The notes under the pieces were generated by a model. The model was not told where the DNA came from. It worked only from the letters and a program-made list of their open reading frames with translations, and ran no database searches. From the NCBI GenBank assembly GCA_964476595.1, contig CAYZCL010000129.1, positions 1 to 10,762 of the forward strand: DNA of 10,762 bases. Direction: 5' to 3'. The translations under genes were made by a program, and so were the position numbers. Below, piece by piece: positions 1 through 6,828 of the stretch. Within the stretch, counting starts at the first letter, position 1. Each line of letters begins with the position of its first letter. Source of the stretch: JALSRD01 sp964476595 (GTDB lineage Bacteria > Desulfobacterota > Desulfobacteria > Desulfobacterales > JALSRD01).

Positions 1-549
1 CGGCCCCTTGTGGGAGCGGCTGCCGATGATGGTGTAGACTTCCGGATGCTGCGCCTCGCAGGGCAGTTTGACCGCCCCGCTCAACACTCCGGTCATGTCA
101 CGGGCGTGCAAGCGGTCGGCCAGCCCCGTTGCCGCGGCGCCGTCCATGCGCCACGCACCGGTTTGCGCCGTGCCCCAGAAGAGCCTGTCCTGCACGGGCA
201 CGTATATGACTCCCAGGACGGGCCCCCGGCCCTCGACCAGGGCGATGTTCACCGTGAACTCACCGTTTCGCTTGACGAATTCCTTGGTGCCGTCCAGGGG
301 ATCCACCAGCCAGAAAGTGGTCCACTCCCGCCGCTCGCTGTAAGGGATGTCACGTCCCTCTTCACTGAGCACCGGAAGGCCGAAATTTTCCAGGCCCGCA
401 ACGATGATTTCGTGGGCCCTCCGGTCAGCCAGGGTCAGGGGCGAGTCGTCGGCCTTGTGCTCCACCTCGAAATCCGAATCGTAGACTTCCAGAATGGCCC
501 TGCCGGCCGCCAGCGCCGCCTCCATAGCTGTAAAAAGGTACTTGTTCAA
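1..549 (-). CDS. cysQ: 3'(2'),5'-bisphosphate nucleotidase CysQ, C-terminus beyond window
   Basis: Inositol-monophosphatase-fold, Mg-dependent phosphatase of the CysQ group, which hydrolyses the 3'-phosphate of PAP (and PAPS) to give AMP (APS), clearing the by-product of sulfate transfer or PAPS reduction. The 183 visible residues contain LSEE (about 61-64), the metal-binding DPLDGTKEF block (83-91) and the following KRNGEFTVNIAL stretch (93-104), which resemble E. coli CysQ closely. E. coli CysQ has about 246 residues, so roughly the last 65-70 lie outside the window. No ATG fits the full N-terminal helix; I chose TTG at 547-549, preceded by AAGGA at good spacing. An in-frame ATG seven codons downstream would trim that helix. 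It starts 26 nt after the Sat/CysC stop, so the two are very likely cotranscribed and act on the same PAPS pool. Family assignment is strong; exact substrate preference is inferred. Confidence 0.93.
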   Translation of the reverse strand, partial: MNKYLFTAMEAALAAGRAILEVYDSDFEVEHKADDSPLTLADRRAHEIIVAGLENFGLPVLSEEGRDIPYSERREWTTFWLVDPLDGTKEFVKRNGEFTVNIALVEGRGPVLGVIYVPVQDRLFWGTAQTGAWRMDGAAATGLADRLHARDMTGVLSGAVKLPCEAQHPEVYTIIGSRSHKGP

Positions 550-575
550 AATTGAATCCTTGTTTGGGTCTGTGG

Positions 576-2291
576 CTAAATGTATCCCCTCTGCCCCAGA
601 AACAGCAGAATCTCCTGCGCCGCCTCATCGGGTGTCAGGTCCGTGGTGTCGATGCACACTTCGGGCGACTGCGGTACCTCGTAAGGGTCGTCCACACCGG
701 TAAAGCCCTTGATGAGCCCGGCCCTGGCCTTGGCGTACATGCCCTTTCGATCACGCTTTTCGCACACCTCGATAGGCGTCGCTACGTGCACTTCGATGAA
801 ACCGCCGTACTGTTCGATGGCCCGGCGGATCTCGCGGCGGGTACTGGCGTAAGGCGCAATGGGGGCGCAGATGGCGATGCCGCGGTTCTTGGTGATTTCC
901 GAGGCCACGAACCCGATGCGCCGCACGTTGATATCGCGGTCCTCCTTGGTAAAGCCCAGGTTGCTCGACAGGTTGTGGCGCACGATGTCGCCGTCGAGCA
1001 ACGTCACCGGGCGGTCGCCCATTTCCAGCGCCTTGGAGTAGAGCACCTTGGCGATGGTGGACTTGCCGGCCCCCGAAAGCCCGGTCAGAAACACCGTGAA
1101 CCCCTGCCGGGACGGCGGCGGGTACGCCTTCAGCAGTTCCTGCACCACCTCGGGAAAAGTCGCCCAGTCCGGGATCTTGCGCCCCGTGCGGATACGCCGG
1201 CGGATGTCCGAACCCGACAACGACAACACCTGCGTGTCTCCCGGCACTTCACCCCTGGGCCGGTACTCATCCTCGAAGGGCAGGTAGACCATCTGGTCGA
1301 AGGACATGATCTCCATGCCGATTTCCTCACCGCACTGCCGGGCGGTGTCGCGGATGTCGCCGTTGTGGTAGAAACGCCGGTTTTCACGGTCCACCCCGGG
1401 ACTGGAGTGGTCGTGGCCGACGATAAAATGGGTGCACCCGAAATTCTTGGCGATGATGGTGTCCAGCACGGCATCGCGGGGGCCCGACAGGCGCGGCGCC
1501 AGGGGCAGCAGGCTGATCAGGAAAGAGTCCGGCGGGTAGTGGTGGGACACGGCCCGGTAACAGCGCACCCGGGTGTAGTGATCGAAATCCCCGGGCTTGG
1601 TCATGCCGGTGATCGGCAGAATCAGCAGGTTGGCCCGCGCCTGGCGCATGGCCTGGATGGTCACCTCGAACTGGGGCCGGTGAATGGGCTGGCGGGTCTG
1701 AAAGCCCACCACGCGCTGCCAGCCCAGTTTGCGGTACATGCGGCGCACCTCCGCGGGCGACAGGCGCAGCTGCTTGAAATCGAAGTGCAGCGGCGGGCTG
1801 AGCACCTCCAACACCCCGCCGATGTAATATTTGCCCAGGTTTTCGAACAGGTAGGCCACGCCGGGGTGATCGGTGTTGCGCGTACCGTAAACCTGTTCGG
1901 CTTCCTTTTCGGCATCCGCCGGCCAGATGTCGGACACGTGCAGGACCGCCAGCAAAAACCCCTCCGGATCGCGCAGCGCCACGGACTGCCCGGCCTCCAG
2001 GCTCTTGGCCTGGGTTTCGGAAACATCCAGGCAGATCGGTACGGGCCACAAGGTACCGTCCTGCAGGCGCATGCGGTCCAGCACGGACTCATAATCGGAG
2101 CGCACCATGAACCCCCTGAGCGGCGAAAATGCGCCGCAGGCCAGTAGTTCCAGGTCGCACATCTGCCGGTCGTTGAGCGCAATGTCCGGCAGGCTCATGG
2201 CGATCTCCTTGAGCAGACCTGCACGCTCGGCATTCACCACCAGGTTCACCAGTTTTCCACCGTGAGGCGTCACCCATCCAGCTTCATTCAT
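576..2291 (-). CDS. Bifunctional sulfate adenylyltransferase / adenylylsulfate kinase, with a divergent sulfurylase active site
   Basis: A 571-residue cytoplasmic enzyme that by family would turn sulfate plus ATP into APS and then phosphorylate APS to PAPS. Residues 8-390 are the ATP sulfurylase part: PHGGKLVNLVV at 9-19, the nucleotide motif region at 198-207, MTKPGDFDHYTRVRCY at 230-245, and an SGSDIRRR segment near 359. Residues 396-571 are the APS kinase: P-loop GLSGAGKST (404-412), DGD (433-435), KARAG (521-525) and FTGVDDPYE (530-538). The kinase motifs look intact. The sulfurylase motifs do not: QTRQ instead of QTRN (198-201), HRPQ instead of HRAH (204-207), and GHDHSS instead of GRDHAG (293-298). 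The ATG start lies 11 nt after GAGGAG and agrees with the usual N-terminus of the family. Known fused enzymes of this type have similar length. Whether the first reaction still works is open. Confidence 0.93.
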   Translation of the reverse strand: MNEAGWVTPHGGKLVNLVVNAERAGLLKEIAMSLPDIALNDRQMCDLELLACGAFSPLRGFMVRSDYESVLDRMRLQDGTLWPVPICLDVSETQAKSLEAGQSVALRDPEGFLLAVLHVSDIWPADAEKEAEQVYGTRNTDHPGVAYLFENLGKYYIGGVLEVLSPPLHFDFKQLRLSPAEVRRMYRKLGWQRVVGFQTRQPIHRPQFEVTIQAMRQARANLLILPITGMTKPGDFDHYTRVRCYRAVSHHYPPDSFLISLLPLAPRLSGPRDAVLDTIIAKNFGCTHFIVGHDHSSPGVDRENRRFYHNGDIRDTARQCGEEIGMEIMSFDQMVYLPFEDEYRPRGEVPGDTQVLSLSGSDIRRRIRTGRKIPDWATFPEVVQELLKAYPPPSRQGFTVFLTGLSGAGKSTIAKVLYSKALEMGDRPVTLLDGDIVRHNLSSNLGFTKEDRDINVRRIGFVASEITKNRGIAICAPIAPYASTRREIRRAIEQYGGFIEVHVATPIEVCEKRDRKGMYAKARAGLIKGFTGVDDPYEVPQSPEVCIDTTDLTPDEAAQEILLFLGQRGYI

Positions 2292-2302
2292 GACCCCATG
2301 TT

Positions 2303-2308
2303 CTCCTC
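2303..2308 (-). promoter_or_regulatory. Ribosome binding site for the Sat/CysC gene
   Basis: GAGGAG on the minus strand lies 11 nt upstream of the chosen ATG (2289-2291) and 3 nt upstream of another, out-of-frame ATG at 2297-2299. The latter opens a three-codon frame (ATG GGG TCA TGA) whose stop overlaps the chosen start codon. Neither spacing is ideal. The protein homology at residues 9-19 requires the downstream ATG. Confidence 0.55.
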
Positions 2309-2315
2309 AACAGAT

Positions 2316-2337
2316 TTTTCGACCCTTTAATCGAAAA
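2316..2337 (-). repeat. Short inverted repeat in the Sat/CysC leader
   Basis: The arms TTTTCGA (2316-2322) and TCGAAAA (2331-2337) are exact reverse complements around an 8-nt loop. The repeat sits just upstream of the ribosome binding site of the sulfurylase gene. It could form a weak hairpin in the leader RNA or be an operator half-site pair. A 7-bp AT-rich match in AT-rich DNA may also be chance, so no function is claimed. Confidence 0.35.
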
Positions 2338-2383
2338 GCTTAGATAAATCAATAAAGCAAAGTTTTCAGCGATAACAAAAGAT

Positions 2384-2415
2384 TTCAGCCGCAGGGACGT
2401 CCCCCTGCGGCTGAA
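2384..2415 (-). terminator. Probable intrinsic terminator of the EPS operon
   Basis: The arms TTCAGCCGCAGGG (2384-2396) and CCCTGCGGCTGAA (2403-2415) form a perfect 13-bp GC-rich stem with a 6-nt loop. On the minus strand the stem is followed by ATCTTTTGTT, a T-rich but interrupted run. On the plus strand no T run follows, so the hairpin is oriented to stop minus-strand transcription. It lies about 150 bp past the stop of the initiating sugar transferase, which fits the end of the EPS transcript, and separates it from the sulfate-activation genes. Confidence 0.75.
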
Positions 2416-2564
2416 TCCGATCAGAATGACTATCGCTCTTTCGGAAAAATATCAGGGCCCCTGTTCCGATCCCCCTGCCCCCCTTATCCCTCCGTCAGAT
2501 TTGATGATTTCATTTCTCCCCCGCTCCCGAGTGCATCTGATTCTGAAAAGACAATACGGACAAT

Positions 2565-4250
2565 CTAAAACGCCCCTTTCTTTGCGAGCACCACGAAAAT
2601 CGTCTCGTACAGGATACTCAGGTCCAGCATCAGGTTGCGGTTGTAAATGTAATACAGGTCCAGCAGGATCATCTCCTCGAAAGACACCTCGCTGCGCCCG
2701 GTCACCTGCCACAGCCCCGTGATGCCCGGCCGCACACTGTTTCGCTTCTTGTGCCAGTCCTTGTAGATCTCGTACTCGTATGGCAGGCACGGCCGGGGCC
2801 CGATGAGGCTCATCTCGCCCCGCAGAACGTTGATGAGCTGGGGCAGTTCATCCAGGCTGAGTTTTCTCAAGATCCGACCCACGCGGGTCACCCGCGGGTC
2901 GTTGGTAATCTTGAGCGGCCCGCTTTTCCCGCCGTCCCGCCCGATCTCCCCCTTGATGAGCTTGGTCACGTACTGTTTGTGGATGTCCGACGACTGGTCG
3001 GTGTACATGGACCGGAACTTGTACATCCGGAAGGGCCTGCCCCCTTTGCCGATGGCCTTGGCCTTGTAAAAGACCGGCCCCTTGGAGTCCAACTTGACGG
3101 CCGCCGCGATGGCTCCGAAAAGCGGCAGCTGCAACACGAACAGGGGCAGGGTGATCAGCGCATCCAGAGCGTGCTTGATGCGCCCCGACAGCTCGCTGTT
3201 GCGCTGGGAGCACATGCGAATCATCTTCATGCCGCAGAAGTCGTCCACGTACAGCTTCATGTCGATGATGGGCAGCAGCTTGGGCGGGAACCAGACGATG
3301 ACTCCCATGGAGGTGCAATAGTCCAGCAGGGCGATGAGGGTGCGCGGGTCGATGGTCTCATCCGTCACGATGATTTCATCGAGCTTGAGATCTTCCACCA
3401 GTTGGGGCAGCTTGTTGAGCGACCCGATGCACTCCTTGCCGGCGTGCTCGGCGGGCCTGCAGACACCTCCCTCACCGACAAAACCAGTCACCCAGTACGG
3501 GGCGTTCAAGCGGAGAATATGATCCACGATGCTGCCCGCATCCTCGTTGGAGCCCACCACGGCCACCTGCCTCCGGAACCGCCGCCGCATCCAGATATTG
3601 TACACCACGTGCACAAGGAAAAAGCGAAAGCCCCCCAGCGCAACGATGGCCAGCGGTACCGCCGCCAGAACCGTCGTCGGATTGGTGATCAGCGCGGGCA
3701 CCTCGTTTTCCAGCAGCATGCCGGACACCCCCGCGATGATGAACCCCACCCCCATGGCCTTGACGATATTGAGCATGTGTCCCCACACGAAACGGCTCAA
3801 CACCAGCAAGCCCGCCGCCAGCGACAGGATCACCGCCCCGGTGATGATGGCATGCTCCCGGAATATGACCGGCCAGGTGTAGAGAAAGGCGATCAACCCG
3901 AACACCAACAGGCTCCAGCAGAAGGCCTTGGCCAGGCCGGCCAAATGCTTTTCGGGCGAAAAAATGAGGTGATAAGAATAGAGCCGGTAGTTGGGAAAGA
4001 AGGCAATCATCACCAGTGCCGCCAGGAACAGTATCGCCAGCCGGGGCCATTGCCCCGGCGCGAGGGCCGGGGCCCCCGTCAACAGGGCCCCGGTATAGAA
4101 AGCGAGCCCGGTGATCACCAGGTCCCCGAAAAACAGCCACATCTGGTAGGGCGAAAACGGAAAGACCACCTTCTTGCGGGGTATGCCTTCCGCCATGTCC
4201 GGGAAAAACTCCAGTGAAAGAACTGTGTCAGGGCTTCTGTCGGATTTCAC
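2565..4250 (-). CDS. Polyprenyl-phosphate sugar-1-phosphate transferase (EPS-initiating, WbaP/PssY type)
   Basis: Integral membrane enzyme that moves a sugar-1-phosphate from a nucleotide sugar to undecaprenyl phosphate, the first step of repeat-unit synthesis. The 561 residues contain an N-terminal membrane part with about six hydrophobic segments (roughly 36-58, 70-85, 109-128, 135-153, 163-180, 194-214), a soluble Rossmann-like part starting at RRQVAVVGSNEDAG (226-239), one more hydrophobic segment (364-386), and the bacterial sugar transferase domain. That domain shows DSKGPVFYKAKAIG (388-401), FRMYKFRSM (407-415), the catalytic Asp-Glu pair in KLSLDELPQL (463-472) and SLIGPRP (481-487). 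Most relatives have four N-terminal membrane helices and are nearer 460-480 residues, so the membrane part looks enlarged. The start is GTG (4248-4250), 8 nt after GGAG. It is the last gene before the terminator. The sugar cannot be read from the sequence. Confidence 0.94.
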   Translation of the reverse strand: MKSDRSPDTVLSLEFFPDMAEGIPRKKVVFPFSPYQMWLFFGDLVITGLAFYTGALLTGAPALAPGQWPRLAILFLAALVMIAFFPNYRLYSYHLIFSPEKHLAGLAKAFCWSLLVFGLIAFLYTWPVIFREHAIITGAVILSLAAGLLVLSRFVWGHMLNIVKAMGVGFIIAGVSGMLLENEVPALITNPTTVLAAVPLAIVALGGFRFFLVHVVYNIWMRRRFRRQVAVVGSNEDAGSIVDHILRLNAPYWVTGFVGEGGVCRPAEHAGKECIGSLNKLPQLVEDLKLDEIIVTDETIDPRTLIALLDYCTSMGVIVWFPPKLLPIIDMKLYVDDFCGMKMIRMCSQRNSELSGRIKHALDALITLPLFVLQLPLFGAIAAAVKLDSKGPVFYKAKAIGKGGRPFRMYKFRSMYTDQSSDIHKQYVTKLIKGEIGRDGGKSGPLKITNDPRVTRVGRILRKLSLDELPQLINVLRGEMSLIGPRPCLPYEYEIYKDWHKKRNSVRPGITGLWQVTGRSEVSFEEMILLDLYYIYNRNLMLDLSILYETIFVVLAKKGAF

Positions 4251-4304
4251 TTTCTCGTCTCCACCAAAAAGGTCACAAGAGCGCCGGCAAGAGCGCTTAA
4301 ATCA

Positions 4305-5111
4305 TCAGAAAAATGTATTCGTGGGGTTTTCTTCGAAACGCCTGGCCGCGGCAATGGCTTTTTCCTCGGTCTTCGACAGGCAATACTTCCAGATCATCCA
4401 GTACAGTTTGCGCACATAGCTTCCCCTCGGGCGCCAGGAACCATTACGCAAATGCAGGCCGTACGCTCCGAATTTATTCCAGTTCCTGCGGTCACAAATG
4501 TCCTCGGGCCTCAGTATTTCAATGGAGGAATGCAGCTGCGGATTTTCCGCATACGTTTTTGTCACCAGCATAGGACCGGTGGTGCAGAGAATGGATGAGT
4601 TTTTTCGAAATATGGCCGGCATCGATCGTAATATCGGCCTGACGGAATCGGGGTCCTTCTGGGCGCGGCAACAATTTTCAATGATTTTTTCCAGAAAGGG
4701 ATGTCCGCTCTGTGCCGCAAAGGCATAGTTTCCGACATCCCAGTGCATCTTATAACGCCTTTTAAAATACCAGCTGATGCCGATGCGCTCGAAAGGAAAC
4801 ACGCAGGCAAACCGCAGCAGACTTTCCAGTTTCTCGAAAAGGAGCACATCCAAATCAAAGTAGAATCCGCCGTAATGATATACCGCCAGATACCGGAAAA
4901 AATCCATCTGCTGAATGCGGGACCCGAAAGCGTGAAAGACGTCCGTGAACTCGGGGAACTTTTCCCTCACAAATGTGTCAACATGCGCATCGTCAAAAAA
5001 CAGGTATTCGAATTCCGGATTGAGGAGCTTCAAATTGACGGATGCCGCCCGAAAAAGCGGGGGCAGGGGCAACCGCTTCCATGTTTGAATGATGCGCCGC
5101 GGGATTCCCAT
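4305..5111 (-). CDS. DXD glycosyltransferase, Gly_transf_sug (GT32/OCH1-like) type
   Basis: A 268-residue soluble, probably membrane-associated sugar transferase. It opens with IPRRIIQTWK (3-12), typical of the Gly_transf_sug family, and carries the core block D70-FFRY followed by GGFYFDLDVL (81-90), where D86 and D88 form the DXD pair that binds the metal and nucleotide sugar. Further hallmarks are the asparagine-containing DVGNYAFAA segment and the CTTGPML segment, both common in capsular and LPS transferases of this group. It probably adds one sugar to the lipid-linked repeat unit in the cytoplasm; donor and acceptor are unknown. GAAGG lies 11 nt before the ATG, and the gene ends with tandem TGA stops. 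The gaps to its neighbours are 66 and 54 nt, consistent with one operon. Its base composition is lower in GC than that of the initiating transferase downstream. Confidence 0.88.
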   Translation of the reverse strand: MGIPRRIIQTWKRLPLPPLFRAASVNLKLLNPEFEYLFFDDAHVDTFVREKFPEFTDVFHAFGSRIQQMDFFRYLAVYHYGGFYFDLDVLLFEKLESLLRFACVFPFERIGISWYFKRRYKMHWDVGNYAFAAQSGHPFLEKIIENCCRAQKDPDSVRPILRSMPAIFRKNSSILCTTGPMLVTKTYAENPQLHSSIEILRPEDICDRRNWNKFGAYGLHLRNGSWRPRGSYVRKLYWMIWKYCLSKTEEKAIAAARRFEENPTNTFF

Positions 5112-5177
5112 ATCACAAAAAACCTTCAGGGACGACGATTCCTTCCGCCGGGTTGCCTGCAGAAAACCCGGCCCGGT

Positions 5178-5924
5178 TTACCGCTTGCCCTCACCTGCCG
5201 GCAAAAGGGTTTCGAAAACGCTGTCTTTGCCTGGTACGGGATTGTAGGTGACGTGACGTCTGAAGAACCTCCACGTCACCCGCTTTTCCAGAAAAGGGCG
5301 CCACCCGATATAATCCGAGGCCGCCAGGGATACCCTGTTTCCCCTCCTGACATAGGCGATGGCCCTGGTTGCGCCCTGCAATTTCGCCTGGGAAAAAAGC
5401 TTTTTCGAAATCCAGTCCATCAGTTTCATTCCCCGGTATTGGGGATGCACATAGACAAATTCCAGCAAAACTTCACCGGGGTTCAATAAAGGCAGATTGC
5501 CCTTGAAATAGACCTCCAATAGGGGATTGTCCTCATGGGTCAGCAACCAGCAGATCGCACAGGGAAACGAATCGGGGCCCGACGCCACAAAGCACCTGGA
5601 CACATCAGCCCTTAAAAACAACAGGCGCTGGAGCCTCTCGCGTGCTTCACAGGTGCCCAGGTACCTGTTGGAGGAACAGAAAAGCAGGGACGGATCCTCG
5701 GGTAACAGCCCGCGAATGTGCAGCGGAAAAGGCGGGTTTCCTACCCGGATTTCCTGGTCAAGGTCGAAAAACAGGCCGCGATGCCACTCTTCGGAAAAAG
5801 TACGGCGCTTGAGTTCGGACAGCACCAGCACGGCCGTGCGCCTGAAGCCGATTTTACGAAAAAACCGAATAAGATGGGGAAAAATATTCATTCCTCCGTT
5901 TTGCATCAGGGGACTAAAAAACAT
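5178..5924 (-). CDS. GNAT-like acyltransferase in EPS operon
   Basis: A 248-residue protein whose C-terminal half looks like a GNAT N-acyltransferase. The segment LLEFVYVHPQYRGMKLMDWI (153-172) matches motif A with its acyl-CoA pyrophosphate loop, and NRVSLAASDYIGWRP (196-210) matches the later strand-helix with the usual asparagine and GW/GF. The loop reads QYRGMK where the family normally has Q/R-x-x-G-x-G/A, so the last glycine is replaced by lysine. The first 60 residues are basic and hydrophobic and match nothing I recognise. The likely role is acylation of an amino sugar of the polysaccharide or of its precursor, inferred only from location. The ATG used here overlaps the end of the preceding glycosyltransferase gene by 11 nt. 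An in-frame ATG at 5889-5891 has GGAGG directly in front, too close for a usual ribosome site, so the true start is uncertain. Confidence 0.7.
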   Translation of the reverse strand: MFFSPLMQNGGMNIFPHLIRFFRKIGFRRTAVLVLSELKRRTFSEEWHRGLFFDLDQEIRVGNPPFPLHIRGLLPEDPSLLFCSSNRYLGTCEARERLQRLLFLRADVSRCFVASGPDSFPCAICWLLTHEDNPLLEVYFKGNLPLLNPGEVLLEFVYVHPQYRGMKLMDWISKKLFSQAKLQGATRAIAYVRRGNRVSLAASDYIGWRPFLEKRVTWRFFRRHVTYNPVPGKDSVFETLLPAGEGKR

Positions 5925-6828
5925 TCTTTCGGGTGTGGGGTCTCAAGGCCGCCCTCCAGAACTCCGGTTTCAAAACATCCGCGAAAGCCAGGACGGCCGC
6001 CGCCGTGCCCTTTGCCAGGCTTGCCAGCGCGCGCGCCCAAAACCGCCGGCGAAAATTACAGATCACACAAGTCAGGTAAGCCCGGACCATCCGCCCTCGC
6101 CAGTATGGTGTATCGGCCGAAAGCCGCAGGCGGTGAAAAGATCGCGGGTCTCTTAAAATATGCTCCCTGGATTCAACGCTTCGCCACGTGGCAATGCTGT
6201 AGTCGCTGGTCGTCTCGGACCGGTCCCGGACAATAGCCGCCACCGTCTGCTCGATCCGGACAAAATCATGAACCAACGCGACCTTTCGAAACAGATCTTT
6301 ATCCTCGACAACGTTGAACCGGCCATCGAACCCACCGACCTTGAAAAAGGTTTCCGCCAAGATAACGGCCGTGGAAAGCGGCACCCACTCTCCGCTCATG
6401 ACATGGACAAAGACATTGCCCTGGACACCAATGTGATGATGGACGAGCAACTCTCCGTTTTCATTCAACAATCTGGCAATGCCGTACGCCAGGTGCGCCC
6501 CGCTCTTTTCAGCGGCCCGGCAAAGCGCATCCAGCGCCCCGGGCAGCAGATAGTCGTCGTCGTCCAGAAAGTTGAGGTATCGGCCCCTTGAAACGGCGGC
6601 ACCCGCGTTTCTGGCCACGGAGCGCTCTTTGCCATAGGTCGAAATAACGCGCACGCCCGGGTGCGCCTGCCATCTCTCCGGCTCGAGGCTGTTTTGGGTG
6701 TCATTGACGACAATGACTTCAAACCGGCCCTCGGGCAGCCCCTGATCCAGCACACTCTCGACCGCCCGCCGCAGGGTTCTTCTTCCGACCGTTGGGATGA
6801 TGACGGAGACTAACATCGGTGCATCCAT
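5914..6828 (-). CDS. Family 2 glycosyltransferase
   Basis: A 304-residue GT-A fold glycosyltransferase expected to add a sugar to the lipid-linked EPS unit on the cytoplasmic face. It begins with LVSVIIPTVGR (6-16), has EVIVVND (37-43), the region VARNAGAAVSRGRYLNFLDDDD (71-92) that carries the DXD metal site, and a likely catalytic-base motif VVEDKDLFRKVA (173-184) after the GGFDGRF turn. The frame stays open upstream to 6978, but that part lies inside the VanZ gene and reads as non-homologous sequence, so the start is either ATG 6826-6828 (used here) or ATG 6814-6816, four codons later. Both overlap the end of the VanZ gene (by 19 or 7 nt), which suggests translational coupling. The C-terminal part (from about 245) contains basic and hydrophobic stretches that could lie against the membrane. 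Sugar specificity cannot be told. Confidence 0.92.
   Translation of the reverse strand: MDAPMLVSVIIPTVGRRTLRRAVESVLDQGLPEGRFEVIVVNDTQNSLEPERWQAHPGVRVISTYGKERSVARNAGAAVSRGRYLNFLDDDDYLLPGALDALCRAAEKSGAHLAYGIARLLNENGELLVHHHIGVQGNVFVHVMSGEWVPLSTAVILAETFFKVGGFDGRFNVVEDKDLFRKVALVHDFVRIEQTVAAIVRDRSETTSDYSIATWRSVESREHILRDPRSFHRLRLSADTPYWRGRMVRAYLTCVICNFRRRFWARALASLAKGTAAAVLAFADVLKPEFWRAALRPHTRKNVF

Larger units (their letters stand above)
2292..2564. other. Intergenic region between EPS operon and sulfate-activation genes
   Basis: A 273-bp stretch without a convincing gene. From the EPS side (high coordinates) it holds about 150 bp of untranslated sequence with a C-rich plus strand, then the 13-bp terminator-like hairpin at 2384-2415, then about 90 bp of AT-rich sequence leading to the sulfurylase gene. 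The AT-rich part is where a promoter for the sulfate genes would be expected. I see only a weak candidate on the minus strand (TTGTTA about 17-18 nt before TATTGA), overlapping the terminator tail, and do not call it. The frames that cross the region on either strand continue antisense or out of frame into neighbouring genes and resemble no known protein. Confidence 0.6.

Noticed and set aside
552..2147. Long plus-strand open frame of 531 codons opposite the Sat/CysC gene
   Set aside because: It is antisense to a gene with clear family motifs over its whole length. The translation is rich in His, Arg, Gly and Val with no recognisable domain, as expected for the complement of GC-rich coding DNA.
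2751..4217. Long plus-strand open frame of 488 codons opposite the initiating sugar transferase
   Set aside because: Same reason: it mirrors a convincing membrane enzyme and gives a low-complexity, polar, His/Gln/Arg/Gly-rich product without membrane segments or motifs.
4260..4304. GCGCTCTTG direct repeat and small hairpin in the gap before the initiating transferase gene, with a nearby T run
   Set aside because: The possible stem is about 5 bp and the T run starts some ten bases later. The short direct repeat is within what chance allows.
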